Notes: a model not told the origin generated them from the letters alone. DNA of 64,000 nucleotides from Cordylochernes scorpioides (GCA_030710605.1 CP092873.1:881900-945899), one strand, 5' to 3'; positions 1 to 11,912 are shown, counted from the first letter of the stretch. Numbers and translations: made by a program.

Positions 1-990
1 TCAGTTGGCCGGTATTGTGATCAGGGTCCATGGACCGATCTGTTCTGTTCCATGGACAAGACACCACCACCACCTCAGTTGGCCGGTATTGTGATCAGGG
101 TGTACGGACCGATCTGATCTGCTCCATGGACAAGACACCACCACCACCTCAGTTGGCCGGTATTGTGATCAGGGTGCATGAACCAATCTGTTCCATGGAC
201 AAGACACCACCACCACCTCAGTTGGCCGGTATTGTGATCAGGGTGTACGGACCGATCTGATCTGCTCCATGGACAAGACACCACCACCACCTCAGTTGGC
301 CGGTATTGTGATCAGGGTGCATGGACCAATCTGTTCCATGGACAAGACACCACCACCTCAGTTGGCCGGTATTGTGATCAGGGTGCATGGACCAATCTGT
401 TCCATGGACAAGACACCACCACCACCTCAGTTGGCCGGTATTGTGATCAGGGTGTACGGACCGATCTGATCTGCTCCATGGACAAGACACCACCACCACC
501 TCAGTTGGCCGGTATTGTGATCAGGGTGCATGGACCGATCTGATCTGCTCCATGGACAAGACACCACCTCAGTTGGCCGGTATTGTGATCAGGGGTGCAT
601 GGACCAATCTGTTCCATGGACAAGACACCACCACCACCTCAGTTGGCCGGTATTGTGATCAGGGTGTACGGACCGATCTGATCTGCTCCATGGACAAGAC
701 ACCACCACCACCTCAGTTGGCCGGTATTGTGATCAGGGTGCATGGACCGATCTGATCTGCTCCATGGACAAGACACCACCTCAGTTGGCCGGTATTGTGA
801 TCAGGGTGCATGGACCAATCTGTTCCATAGACAAGACACCACCACCACCTCAGTTGGCCGGTATTGTGATCAGGGTGTACGGACCGATCTGATCTGCTCC
901 ATGGACAAGACACCACCACCACCTCAGTTGGCCGGTATTGTGATCAGAGGGCATGGACCGATCTGATCTGCTCCATGGACAATACACCAC
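1..990. repeat. ~70-bp minisatellite, about 14 units, window-edge truncated
   Basis: A tandem array whose core ggccggtattgtgatcag recurs about every 68-75 bases from the first base to about 940, so its true left end lies outside the window. Units differ mainly in the number of CAC/ACC triplets after the 'ccatggacaaga' block and in a shorter or longer 'gatctgatctg' segment, so unit length changes mostly by small steps. Open frames through it are by-products of the repeat, and nothing suggests a protein. It ends at about 990 in unrelated AT-rich sequence. Confidence 0.95.
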
Positions 991-1506
991 CACAGAGAAC
1001 ATAAAAAAAGCGAAACATGTTTTCTCCGTTATTTAAATCGAAAGTTTCTATAGACAGGTTACATAGAGGTTATGAACACATGCTCTGCGGTAGCCAACTA
1101 ACATCTCACATTGTGTGCTCCCACATTGTGTGTTGGAGTGTAATTAATATGGGTAGGGATTTGTGGTCCACAAGAAATTATTTTTTAAAGCTGAGGCAAT
1201 TAATCTTCCTGCCATATTTCTGCTCGAGCCTTTTTTTCCCGGAATTAATGACCGAAACAAAATTGCTTGGAGATTTTTGCTGCTTTAATCCCATTCTTTT
1301 TTTTTTTAAGTTTTATTATATTTTATAAACCACCAAACATTAAAATTGATTATTCAGATTTGGGTTCATTTTTAAAGAAATTGATGGGATTTCTCATACA
1401 CAAATCCCTTCGCCTTCTCTATAGAAAAATTCCAATGTATTCAACGTGGAACAAAAAAAGAAGAAGGTAATTAAAGAGCTTGTTGATTTTTGTTCTGAAT
1501 AATACT
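991..1506. other. AT-rich spacer, no gene seen
   Basis: Unique-looking AT-rich sequence between the minisatellite and the first 118-bp satellite array. Short open frames here show no recognisable domain and no consistent coding character. Confidence 0.6.
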
Positions 1507-2447
1507 GATGGACAGAACTTAAGGAAGTTGTGCCTTTAGCATGTATATCGGGATTCAGACAATAACTCTGAAAGATATTACAGTGACCTTTATTGAAGAC
1601 ACACGAGATAACCAATTTACACCCATGGACAAAACTTAAAGAAGTTGTACCTATCAGCATGTGTATCGGGATTCAGACAATAACTCTGAAAGATATTACA
1701 GTGACCTTTATTGAAGACACACAAGATAACCAAAATATACACTCATGTGGACAAAACTTAAGGAAGTTGTACCTTTTATAATTTATTATCGGTATTTACA
1801 CAATAATTCCAAAATATATTACAGTGAACTTTATGAAGACCCACGAGATAACCAATATACACCCATGGACAAAACTTAAAGAAGTTGTACCTATCAGCAT
1901 GTGTATCGGGATTATGACAATAACTCTGTAAGATATTACAATGACCTTTATTGAAGACACACGAGATAACCAATATACACCCATGGACAAAACTTAAAGA
2001 AGTTGTACCTATCAGCATGTATATCGGGGTTCAGACAATAACTCTGAAAGATATTACAGTGACCTTTATTGAACACACACGATATAACCAATATACACTC
2101 ATGGACAAAACTTAAGGAAGTTGTACCTTTCAGCATGTATATCGGGATTCATACAATAACTCTGAAATATATTACAGTGACCTTTATTGAAGACACACGA
2201 GATAACCAATATACACTCATGGACAAAACTTAAGGAAGTTGTACCTTTCATCATGTATATCGGGATTCAGACAATAACTCTGAAATATATTACAGTGACC
2301 TTTATTGAAGACACACGAGATAACCAATATACACTCATAGACAAAACTTAAGGAAGTTGTACCTTTCAGCATGTATATCGGGATTCAGACAATAACTCTG
2401 AAATATATCACAGTGACCTTTATTGAAGACACACGAGATAACCAAGT
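1507..2447 (+). repeat. 118-bp satellite array 1 (about 8 units)
   Basis: About eight units of the window's main satellite. Each unit contains 'acactcatggacaaaactt', 'aaggaagttgtacctttcagc', 'gtatatcgggattcagacaat' and 'attacagtgacctttattgaa'. Units are more divergent from one another than in the large array at 8285-11912. The array ends in 'gataaccaagtgtgaac', a junction also found at the end of arrays 2 and 3. Confidence 0.93.
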
Positions 2448-2668
2448 GTGAACTAAATTGTTTTTGATTACTTCAAAAAACGACTACAGGCGAGATAAAA
2501 GATTTAACACTTTCTTATGTTTCTGTCAATGAGTGTTTATCTTATCTCTATAGGCAATTTAGGATGTTTATCTGAATGTATATGAATATATTGACGCCAT
2601 ATGTAGAATTGTAACTTAGAGAAATATGTGAATAATCTAGCCCGTGAGAAAGTATAAGGAGAAGAAAG
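2448..2668 (+). other. conserved downstream flank of satellite array
   Basis: After the last satellite unit comes gtgtgaactaaattg and then roughly 100 bases that loosely resemble the sequence after arrays 2 (6093) and 3 (11905). A shared one-sided flank suggests the arrays move with neighbouring sequence. Confidence 0.45.
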
Positions 2669-3940
2669 TTGGCTAGTCAGAACACCCTTCATTGGAAAAT
2701 AGGTGCCGTTGCCACGTTAGTCCTCTTAGGCCAGAATTTGTTCGAATATTCCAAGGGTCCAGAGGTAAACTCAAGAAGGTGTAGTCAGACTTCTACCTCT
2801 CTCTCTAATGATTTCGGCGTCGGCCTCCATCCCGAGGCAATGAAACTAACAAGTGTGGCAAAGGCTACCATCTACAAGTACCATCTTGGTCTTGAGTTGG
2901 GTAATTCCAGCCATCACATCGACCTGCCCACTCTGTGGGAAATAACTCTCGCAGTCCATCGATGGCGGAGTCTTTCCCGTGGTGAGCGCCACCAATGAAG
3001 ACCTTGTATATTGTTGCATCATGGCTAATGAACCTTAAATTTAAATTCAAAATTATATTTTATATTTATGTCATAATTTGTATATAATTGTATGCTCCCC
3101 GACCCACTATGCATGTACAAATGTATGATTTTCAAAGATTTAATAAAAGAATAAGGTAACTGGAGGAAAGAAAGTAACAAAAGACATAGGAAATAGGCCT
3201 AAAGCTGGCACGACTATTCTGGGCACCCCTATGTCAATATTGCAGGGGCAGAGACCGGACGTCTCTAGTGACCGCAGAAGTTATATTAGTCGCGAAGCAC
3301 TCAATACTTCCTGACAAAGCAGGACGTATCTGGTATCCACAGAAGTTATATTAGTATAGAGACAACCCCATACTTCCGACCCAAGACCGGACGTATTTTG
3401 ATAACACGGAAGTAAATAAAATCGAAATAGCAACCGACACTTCCTATCAGGCAGGCCATATCTTTCACCAAAGAGAACCGCGGGCCAATCAGAAGACAGC
3501 ACCTTAAGTAGGTCAACCAATAGGAAAAAATCATGTGACATCTCTCGACCAATCAGAGAGAAACTGAGTCTTGGTGTTAAATCGAAAAGCAAGAATGGTT
3601 AGTAGTGTTTTTAGCTCTCATAGGAACAACACCTAGAGTTGCTCCTTCGCTTCCAACAAGGTATCATCTACTCTAGAGATCTCTCTCTCTCCGCTCATTT
3701 CATCTAAATCCAATCATCGCCATGTGATCAACTAATTAATAAGTCGAATCGCTCAGCTCTTCTCAAGCTTTCTTCCCTCCAACCCAGTTGCCTTTTATTT
3801 TCAAACCCAATCACGTGTCCTGATTATTCCTAACTGTATGCTTAAACTTCCACTCAAACGACTGCGTTTCAACCAATCCTCACCATTCAAATCGAACAAC
3901 AAGAAACCCCGCAACGATATTGTCACATTTATTTATTTTA
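2669..3940. other. unassigned GC-richer segment with a short degenerate tandem repeat
   Basis: This stretch is visibly less AT-rich than its surroundings. At about 3250-3455 there are three degenerate ~68-bp units sharing 'ggacgt' followed by 'cagaagttatattag' or 'cggaagtaaataaaa' and 'acttcc'. A 109-codon frame at 2669-2998 lacks an ATG start (its first codon is TTG) and has no recognisable domain, so I do not call it a gene. It could be an LTR or UTR-like fragment of an unknown element; no matching second copy was seen in the window. Confidence 0.35.
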
Positions 3941-4334
3941 TTAAACAGAATATATGTATTCATCATTTGTATTTAGATACACATGTGACTTCACTGCTCT
4001 CTTTGATGTGAGAAATAAATAAATTATTCTGGAGGCTACTTAAAGTAGAGTTATCTCCACTTATATAAATTTGTAGGATGGTTGAAACACGCTCTGGTAA
4101 GATACAAAACTCGGCACAGGAGAGAATCAAGTTTGAAGAGTCTGCCAAGCCGCAACCTGGTGCAACAATATTTATTTCTATATATGTATGTTTATCAATT
4201 ATTTTTATATATTTATATCTATTTATTCGTAAATTTATCATTATATAAACTTATTTATTCATATTTTAATTTATTATGTATTTAATCTTATATAATCTCA
4301 TATGTACTTTGAAATAAAGTAGTTTCAATCTTTC

Positions 4335-4465
4335 TAATGAGTGCAAGTAACTAAATGAAGCTATGGAACATTTGCAAGGGCAGAAGTTTAACTGTCTACT
4401 GAATATGTAGACATGGTGGAAATACAGTAAAATCATTCGCTCGTCTCTATTTATGATTATCATGA
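4335..4465 (+). mobile_element. degraded 3' part of tRNA-derived SINE (SINE-T)
   Basis: 'gagtgcaagtaacta...' followed by 'gtagacatggtgg' and 'acagtaaaatcattcgctcg' matches the 3' body of the tRNA-headed SINEs at 29798 and 54866 in order and spacing, with many substitutions. The tRNA-like head is missing. Confidence 0.6.
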
Positions 4466-4469
4466 TATA

Positions 4470-5005
4470 CTTGAGATAAAGAACACCATCCTCTACAATA
4501 ATATAACCAGAGAGCGATTATAGGAATTGATAACTTTATACGCTGGAGATTCTAGAATTCTCTGTTCACTTGAGACTTATTCTAAAATATCTAGGGTAAT
4601 TTTTTTGCTGAAAAGGACATGCCCGGAGAAGTTCGCTAGAACCAAACAATTATACATAATCTAGAGAACATACGAAAAAAATAATTTAGAAATAACGTCT
4701 TTAAATCCTCATTTTGCGCGATGTTTATGGGCGGATTGAAGGAAAGAAGTCTCTAATTGTGTCCAAATTGTCACAGGAAAATAAAGCTATTGATTAGACC
4801 CGCTAGGCGCCGTATTTCAATTCTTAATTACAGCACTCTGTCACTTTTTGTCGGCAATTTATTTTGATTAGAACTGATGGGAAAGACTCTCTCTTTTTGG
4901 GCCATTTCTTCTTAATCAAATTAGAATGGTTCTCTATACTTTGTCACCTATACCAGTCCATTAGCCCACACTGCCATGCATGCTACGGCGAACTTTGAAT
5001 ATACA
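4470..5005. other. spacer with no recognised feature
   Basis: AT-rich sequence; no repeat seen elsewhere in the window and no coding signal. Confidence 0.5.
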
Positions 5006-5440
5006 GTTAAACCTGTCTAGAGCGCCTTCCTCTCTATAGCGCCCTATTTTAAATACGTAGTACGATGCGATTTACATTAAAAGTGACCTGTCTATAGCAC
5101 CCCATCTCTATAGCACCCTATTTTGGTGAATCCCAAGAGGGGGCTATAGACAGGTTTAACTGTACGTAGTACGATGCGATTTATATTAAAAGTGACCTGT
5201 CTATAGCACCCCATCTCTATAGCACCCTATTTTGGTGAGTCCCAAGAGGAGGCGCTATAGACAGGTTTAACTGTACGTAGTACGATGCGATTTACATTAA
5301 AAGTGACCTGTCTATAGCACCCCATCTCTATAGCACCCTATTTTGGTGAGTCCCAAGAGGGGGCGCTATAGACAGGTTTAACTGTACGTAGTACGATGCG
5401 ATTTACATTAAAAGTGACCTGTTTATAGCACCCTACGCAT
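5006..5440. repeat. ~110-bp tandem repeat, about 3.5 units
   Basis: Units carry 'acgtagtacgatgcgattta', then 'gtgacctgtctatagcaccc' and 'ctatagacaggtttaactg', at about 5054, 5163, 5274 and 5384. Each unit has an internal inverted pair, cctgtctatag and ctatagacagg, so it can fold. The phrase cctgtctatagc also recurs in the Helitron-associated array at 20100-20950. Confidence 0.85.
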
Positions 5441-5511
5441 ACTCTAATATAAACCAGTAAATATTGAAGTGTATAAACATGCTTTGTTCAATAAATAGGA
5501 TTATATATACA

Positions 5512-6100
5512 TTCATAGATAAAACTTAAGGAAGTTGTAAAATATCAGCATGTATATTGGGATTCAGACAATTACTCTGAAAGATATTACAGTGACCTTT
5601 ATTGAAGATACACGAGATAACCAATATACACTCATGGACACAACTTAAGGAAGTTGTAACATTTCAGCATGTATATCGGGTTTGAGATAATAACTCTAAA
5701 ATATATTACAGTGACCTTTATTGAAGACATCCGAGATAACCAATATACACTCATAGACAAAACTTAAGGAAGTTGTACCTTTGAACATGTATATCGAGAT
5801 TCAGACAATAACTCTGAAAGGTATTACAGTGAACTTTATTGAAAGCACACGAGATAACCAATATACACTCATGGACAAAACTTAAGGAAGTTGTACCTTT
5901 CAGCATATATATCGGGAATCAGACAATAAAACTGAAAGATATTACAGTGACCTTTATTGAAAACATACGAGATAACCAATATACACTCATAGATAAAACT
6001 TAAGGAAGTTGCACCTTTCAGCATGTATATCAGGATTCAGACAATAACCCTGAAAGATATTACAGTGATCTTTATTGACGAAAACACGAGATAACCAAGT
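5512..6100 (+). repeat. 118-bp satellite array 2 (about 5 units)
   Basis: Five units of the main satellite in the same orientation as arrays 1 and 3, more degenerate than array 3. It terminates in the same 'gataaccaagtgtgaacaaa' junction as array 3. Confidence 0.92.
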
Positions 6101-6604
6101 GTGAACAAAATTGCCTCTGTCTTAAAAAAAGCTGCTACATCAAAGACTTTCTACTTCCCTAAGTTTTGTCCATGTGTATGTTATCTATCGAAATATATTA
6201 GTAAAAATAAGTGTAAATCAATATTTACAATATACTAATGACTGATATTCAATATTTTTAGAATAAAAGATACTGTGAGTTGTAATTGGCGCACCAAACA
6301 TGATGTAGAAAATCAGCGTTATGATTCTCATATAGGGTGTAAAGGGCGTCTCTATACAGAGCAATGGAAACTCTGGGTTGACGCTAAGCTAGGTAGATTT
6401 ACAGGTCTAGCAGTCCATCACTGGATTTGATGTCCCAATCTGAGAAAGTTTTGAAATTTCTCGGAACTTTATCCCTAAGGAGTTTTCCCCGTTCATAAAA
6501 CCTGTAAGATACCGTAACGGGTGTACAGCCTCTCATCACCTTTTGACGCTTACACTTCTATCTATGTGAAAAAATAGTACAAATGTAATATTGTACTGGG
6601 ATAA
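6101..6604. other. array flank and unassigned spacer
   Basis: The first ~100 bases resemble the flank after arrays 1 and 3 (gtgtgaacaaaattgc, a purine run, then cctaagttttgtccat). The rest has no recognised feature. Confidence 0.4.
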
Positions 6605-6875
6605 GGTGCATATATTAAGAAAAAAGCATCTCCTTATGGATGCCTTAATGACCAAATATTTTTGGTCGTTGAGGTACAGCTTGCACCACGCTGATGAGGG
6701 CCAACAGCCCGAAACGCGTCCGTGGTTAGCTTTTCTTGATTAATCAAGAATGGGTATTTGGCCAATTCTGGAATAATTTAAAATCAACGAGAATAGTTTA
6801 TATTTATTCCGATAGATGGCGCAAGCCATCAGCAACTTTCAGTTGCACGATAAGGAGATGCCTTTTTCTTAACTT
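6605..6875 (+). mobile_element. family A short element with inverted ends and internal hammerhead
   Basis: The ends are inverted copies of one another: 'aagaaaaaagcatctcctta' at the left and 'taaggagatgcctttttctt' at the right. Between them lie a palindromic 'cttgattaatcaag' segment, a hammerhead ribozyme motif on the plus strand (6686-6725) and 'gatagatggcgcaagccatc' near the right end. No protein is encoded. Related copies occur at 21050-21330, 24225-24415, 24770-25330, 27890-28450, 30120-30310 and 49290-49815. It is a non-autonomous element; whether it moves as DNA or RNA cannot be decided from sequence alone. Confidence 0.75.
6686..6725 (+). ncRNA. type I hammerhead ribozyme motif (family A, intact core)
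   Basis: Reading 5' to 3': stem I strand ccacg, box ctgatga (consensus CUGANGA), stem II gggc with loop caaca and gccc, then gaa, minimal stem III acgcgt, cleavage base c (GUC triplet, cleavage after 6720), stem I strand cgtgg. Stem I pairs perfectly over 5 bp and continues after an internal loop with agc (6678-6680) against gct (6729-6731). All core bases required by the hammerhead family are present. Stem III has only about two pairs, as in some retroelement hammerheads, so cleavage might be stronger in dimeric RNA. Activity is inferred. Confidence 0.85.
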
Positions 6876-6984
6876 CTATTCATGTAAATTTATTAATCAA
6901 TTATGAATGTTTGTATAGTAGAAATCTAAATTAAATTCGATATGATAAAGAGAGATATAGAGAGAATCTCGAATTTATATAAAA

Positions 6985-7445
6985 ATTAAGGTCGCCTCTC
7001 CGTCAAAATAGACGTCAAAACTTAGACGCCATCTATTGACCGTCTCCACAAACTAGCGGCCTCGGGTCGGTGACAAAGCCACAACACCAACTTTACCAAA
7101 CTGAGAAGCGTCCACCTAGAGACCATGGTTTCAGGCTAATGGCCCGCGTCAGTCTAGGGCGGACTTCATTCCATGAGATCCACACGGGATCTAATGGAAT
7201 CTTCACAATCTATACCAAATATATATTTGTCTGACAAAGTGGCTAGGCCATATTTATGCCAAAAATATACAAATTGTTACGAGAAGATATTGATCACTAA
7301 AATAATAATCGCCTCTACAGTCAAAATAGACTTCAAAGCTGATGTTGTCGCATTACCGACCAGAGCTTTCTGGTTTCCAGTTCCGGTCAATAGATGGCAT
7401 CTAATTTTGACATCTATTTTGACGGGAGAGGCGTGTGGTGTATTT
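6985..7445 (-). mobile_element. family B short element with hammerhead, inverted ends
   Basis: The left end 'cgcctctccgtcaaaataga' and the right end 'tattttgacgggagaggcg' are inverted repeats, each next to a 'gacgccatct' / 'agatggca' segment. The interior holds 'gcggcctcgggtcggtgaca' and a minus-strand hammerhead at 7110-7164. About 220 bases between 7185 and 7370 contain unrelated AT-rich sequence, so the copy may be a composite. Relatives: 30340-32465 (split), 53655-53885, 63560-63735, 63955-64000 and 43270-43350. Confidence 0.65.
7110..7164 (-). ncRNA. type I hammerhead ribozyme motif (family B, one core change)
   Basis: On the minus strand: outer stem I gtcc, internal loop gc, inner stem I cctaga, box ctgacgc (last base C instead of the required A), stem II gggc / loop catta / gcct, gaa, stem III accatggt, cleavage base c (GUC), inner stem I tctagg, loop t, outer stem I ggac. 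Both halves of stem I pair perfectly. The A-to-C change in the core should abolish or strongly reduce cleavage, so this copy is probably inactive; the split copy at 30459-32375 keeps the consensus ctgacga. Confidence 0.75.
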
Positions 7446-7483
7446 AGGTTGATTTAAAAGTAGAAATATATTTTAGGCTTTAA

Positions 7484-7605
7484 AATAAAAACATAAAGCC
7501 TCCAGGGAAAAGTTTCTTTTAAAAATATATTTTATGAAATAAGATAAAAAATAATTTTAAAAAGAAACTTTTCCCTGGAGGCTTTATGTTTTTATTTTAA
7601 TATTA
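7484..7605. repeat. fold-back inverted repeat
   Basis: 'aaaacataaagcctccaggg' plus 'aaaagtttctttt' is repeated in inverse at 7558-7600, separated by about 35 AT-rich bases. Part of the arm (the caggctttat/ccctggagg phrase) also occurs near 50160. No coding content. Confidence 0.85.
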
Positions 7606-7849
7606 ATTCAAGGTATTATTTTATCGAATTTTAGGCTTTATATATTTAAATGGCTTTTATTATATTACACCGTATTAGATGCATGCTTAAGAATTTCGAG
7701 TTAACAATTGTATTATGTGATGATAAATTATATGTTATGATATATACAATATATCGCAGAATCTGTGGATTTAATATTATTATTGTATTAATATATTAAA
7801 TATTATATTATTTTGAAAATAGAGCAATCCATACTTAATTCATTATTTA

Positions 7850-8058
7850 ATAAAAGGCATATATTGGATTTAAAAATATATTTATTTTGCCAATATTTCG
7901 GCCGGCTGACCGCCAACCTTTATCGAGGCATTACATTTTTGTATGTAATGTATGTATTTGTATGTATTTTAAATGTAATGCCTCGATAAAGGTTGGCGTT
8001 CAGCCGGCCGAAATATTGGCAAAATAAATATATTTTTAAATCCAATATATGCCTTTTA
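7850..8058. mobile_element. Penelope-tail-like fold-back element (family P)
   Basis: Two inverted arms each contain 'aaaaggcatatattggattt', 'gccaatatttcggccggctg' and 'gccaacctttatcgaggcat', meeting around a gtatgtatttgtatg centre at about 7950. Arm ends resemble the 3' tail of the Penelope-like copies at 44519 and 46965 (caatatttcga...aataaata...ggattt...aaggc). Other partial copies: 28895-29270, 41085-41240, 56310-56490. It is probably a non-autonomous relative of that element. Confidence 0.65.
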
Positions 8059-8284
8059 TTATCTAATATTATATTATATTATTAAAATATAAATATACGA
8101 CAAGGCGAACTTCATCTTCATAGATGATTATCTTCACAACAAAATTTCTATCTTCAAATGTTAGTTGTTGACTTTTTTTTTCTCTACGGATTTAAAACAT
8201 CAAAACAAACTAAAATACTAATATGAAATTTTACACTTTGTATATGTCAGTTATACCTATGTAACTATGGAAATAAGGTTTGTT

Positions 8285-11200
8285 ACGTATGTGTACACTC
8301 ATGGACACAAACCTAGCATGTACGAGTATATCGGGATTGAGACAATAACTCTGAAAGATATTACAGTGACCTTTATTGAAGACACACGAGATAACCAATA
8401 TACACTCATGGACAAAACTTAAGAAATTTGTACCTTTTAGCATTTATTTCGGGATTCAGACTGAAAGATATTACAGTGAACTTTATTGAAGACATACGAG
8501 ATAACCAATATACACTCATAGACAAAACTTAACGAAGTTGTACCTTTCAGCATGTATATCGGGATTGAGACAATAACTCTGAAAGATATTACAGTGACCT
8601 TTATTGAAGACACACGAGATAACCAATATACACTCATGGACAAAACTTAAGGAAGTTGTACCTTTCAGCATGTATATCGGGATTCAGACAATAACTCTGA
8701 AAGATATTACAGTGATCTTTATTGAAGACACAAGAAAACCAATATATACTCATGGACAAAACTTAAGGAAGTTGTACATTTTAGCATGTATATCGGGATT
8801 CAGACAATAACTATGAAAGATATTACAGTGACCTTTATTGAAGACACAAGAGATAACCAATATACACTCATGGACAAACCTTAAGGAAGTTGTACCTTTT
8901 AGCATGTATATCGGGATTCAGACAATAATACTGAAAGATATTACAGTGACCTTTATTGAAGACACACGAGATAACCAACATACACTCATGGACAAAACTT
9001 AAGAAAGTTGTACCTTTTAGCATGTATATCGGGATTCAGAAAATAACTATGAAAGATATTACAGTGACCTTTATTGAAGACACACGAGATAACCAAGTGT
9101 GTATACACTCATGGACAAAACTTAAGGAAGTTGTACCTTTTAGCATGTATTTCGGGATTCAGACAATAACTCTGAAAGATATTACAGTGACCTTTATTGA
9201 AGACCCACGAGATAACCAATATACACTCATGGACAAAACTTAAGGAAGTTGTACCTTTTAGCATTTATATCAGGATTCAGACAATAACTCTGAAAGATAT
9301 TACAGTGACCTTTATTGAAGACCCACGAGATAACCAATATACACTCATGAACAAAACTTAAGGAAGTTGTACCTTTTAGCATGTATATCAGGATTCAGAC
9401 AATAACTCTGAAAGATATTACAGTGACCTTTATTGAAGACCCACGAGATAACTCATGGACAAAACTTAAGGAAGTTGTACCTTTTAGCATGTATATCGGT
9501 ATTCAGACAATTACTCTGAAAGATATTACAGTGACCTTTATTGAAGACAAAAGAGATAACCAATATACACTGATGGACAAACCTTAAGGAAGTTGTACCT
9601 TTTAGCATGTATATCGGGATTCAGACAATAACTATGAAAGATATTACAGTGACCTTTATTGAAGACACACGAGATAAACAATATACACTCATGGACAAAA
9701 CTTAAGGAAGTTGTACATTTTAGCATGTATATCGGGATTGAGACAATAACTCTGAAAGATATTACAGTGATCTTTATTGAAGACACACGAGATAACCAAT
9801 ATACACTCATGGACAAAACTTAAGGAAGTTGTACCTTCTTGCATGTATATCGGGATTCAGACAATAATACTGAAAGATATTACAGTAACCTTTATTGAAG
9901 ACACATGAGATAACCAATATACACTCATGAACAAACTTAAGGAAGTTGTACCTTTTAGCATGTATATCGGGATTCAGACAATAACTCTAAAAGATATTAC
10001 AGTGACCTTTATTGAAGACCCACGAGATAACCAATATACACTCATGGACAAAACTTAAGGAAGTTGTACCTTTTAGCATGTATATCGGGATTCAGACAAT
10101 AACTCTGTAAGATATTACAGTGACCTTTATTGAAGACACACGAGATAACCAATATACACTCATGGACAAAACTTAAGGAAGTTGTACCTTTTAGCATGTA
10201 TATCGGGATTCAGACAATAACTCTGAAAGATATTACAGTGACCTTTATTGAAGACACACGAGATAACCAATATACACTCATGGACAAAACTTAAGGGAGT
10301 TGTACCTTTTAGCATGTATATCAGGATTCAGACAATAACTCTGAAAGATATTACAGTGACCTTTATTGAAGACCCACGAGATAACTCATGGACAAAACTT
10401 AAGGAAGTTGTACCTTTTAGCATGTATATCAGGATTCAGACAATAACTCTGAAAGATATTACAGTGACCTTTATTGAAGACCCACGAGATAACCAATATA
10501 CACTCATGGACAAAATTTAAGGAAGTTGTACCTTTCAGCATGTATATCAGGATTCAGACAATAACTCTGAAAGATATTACAGTGACCTTTATTGAAGACC
10601 CACGAGATAACCAAAATACACTCATGGACAAAACTTAAGGAAGTTGTACCTTTTAGCATGTATATCGGGATTCAGACAATAACTCTGAAAGATATTACAG
10701 TGACCTTATTGAAGACACACGAGATAACTAATATACACTCATGAACAAAACTTAAGGAAGTTGTACCTTTTAGCATGTATATCGGGATTCAGACAATAAC
10801 TCTGAAAGATATTACAGTGACCTTTATTGAAGACCCACGAGATACCCAATATACACTCATGAACAAAACTTAAGGAAGTTGTACCTTTTAGCATGTATAT
10901 CGGGATTCAGACAATAACTCTGAAAGATATTACAGTGACCTTTATTGAAGACCCACGAGATAACCAATATACACTCATGAACAAAACTTAAGGAAGTTGT
11001 ACCTTTTAGCATGTATATGGGGATTCAGACAATAACTCTGAAAGATATTACAGTGGCCTTTATTGAAGACACACGAGATAACCAATATACACTCATGGCA
11101 AAACTTAAGGAAGTTGTACCTTTTAGCATGTATATCGGGATTCAGACAATAACTCTGAAAGATATTACAGTGACCTTTATTGAAGACACCAGATAACCAA

Positions 11201-11912
11201 TATACACTCATAGGCAAAACTTAAGGAAGTTGTACCTTTTAGCATGTATATCGGGATTCAGACAATAACTCTGAAAGATATTACAGTGACCTTTATTGAA
11301 GACACACGAGATAACCAATATACACTCATGGGCAAAACTTAAGGAAGTTGTACCTTTTAGCATGTATATCGGGATTCAGACAATAACTCTGAAAGATATT
11401 ACAGTGACCTTTATTGAAGACACACGAGATAACCAATATACACTCATGGACAAAACTTAAGGAAGTTGTACCTTTTAGCATGTATATCGGGATTCAGACA
11501 ATAACTCTGAAAGATATTACAGTGACCTTTATTGAAGACACACAGATAACCAATATACACTCATGGACAAAACTTAAGGAAGTTGTACCTTTTAGCATGT
11601 ATATCGGGATTCAGACAATAACTCTGAAAGATATTACAGTGACCTTTATTGAAGACACACAGATAACCAATATACACTCATGGACAAAACTTAAGGAAGT
11701 AGTACCTTTTAGCATGTATATCGGGATTCAGACAATAACTCTGAAAGATATTACAGTGACCTTTATTGAAGACACCAGATAACCAATATACACTCATGGA
11801 CAAAACTTAAGGATGTTATACCTTTTAACATGTATATCGGGATCCAGACAATAACTCTGAAAGATATTATAGTGACCTTTATTGAAGACACACGAGATAA
11901 CCAAGTGTGAAC
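8285..11912 (+). repeat. 118-bp satellite array 3, main array (about 30 units)
   Basis: The longest array: about 30 head-to-tail units of 118 bases with high unit-to-unit identity in the distal half. Some units have small internal deletions (loss of 'caatatacact' near 9450 and 10385, loss of 'cg' near 11540 and 11660, and 'agtgtgtata' inserted near 9100). Because 118 is not a multiple of three, open frames across two or three units arise by chance when a unit has an indel; the predicted peptides are not genes. The array ends in 'gataaccaagtgtgaacaaa'. Confidence 0.96.

Noticed and set aside
1-990. Open frames reading MDKTPPPPQLAGIVIRV repeats
   Set aside because: Minisatellite translation, open on both strands because unit lengths are near multiples of three in places; no gene context.
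2669-2998. 109-codon frame in a GC-richer segment
   Set aside because: Its first codon is TTG, not ATG, and no domain is recognisable; composition alone does not support a gene.
8300-8420. Hammerhead-like words (ctgaaagatatt) in the 118-bp satellite
   Set aside because: No GAA box with pairing stems in the right order on either strand.
8285-11912. Numerous open frames of 60-122 codons in the 118-bp arrays
   Set aside because: All are the same satellite monomer read in shifting frames; both strands give similar lengths and there is no conserved start, domain or codon pattern.
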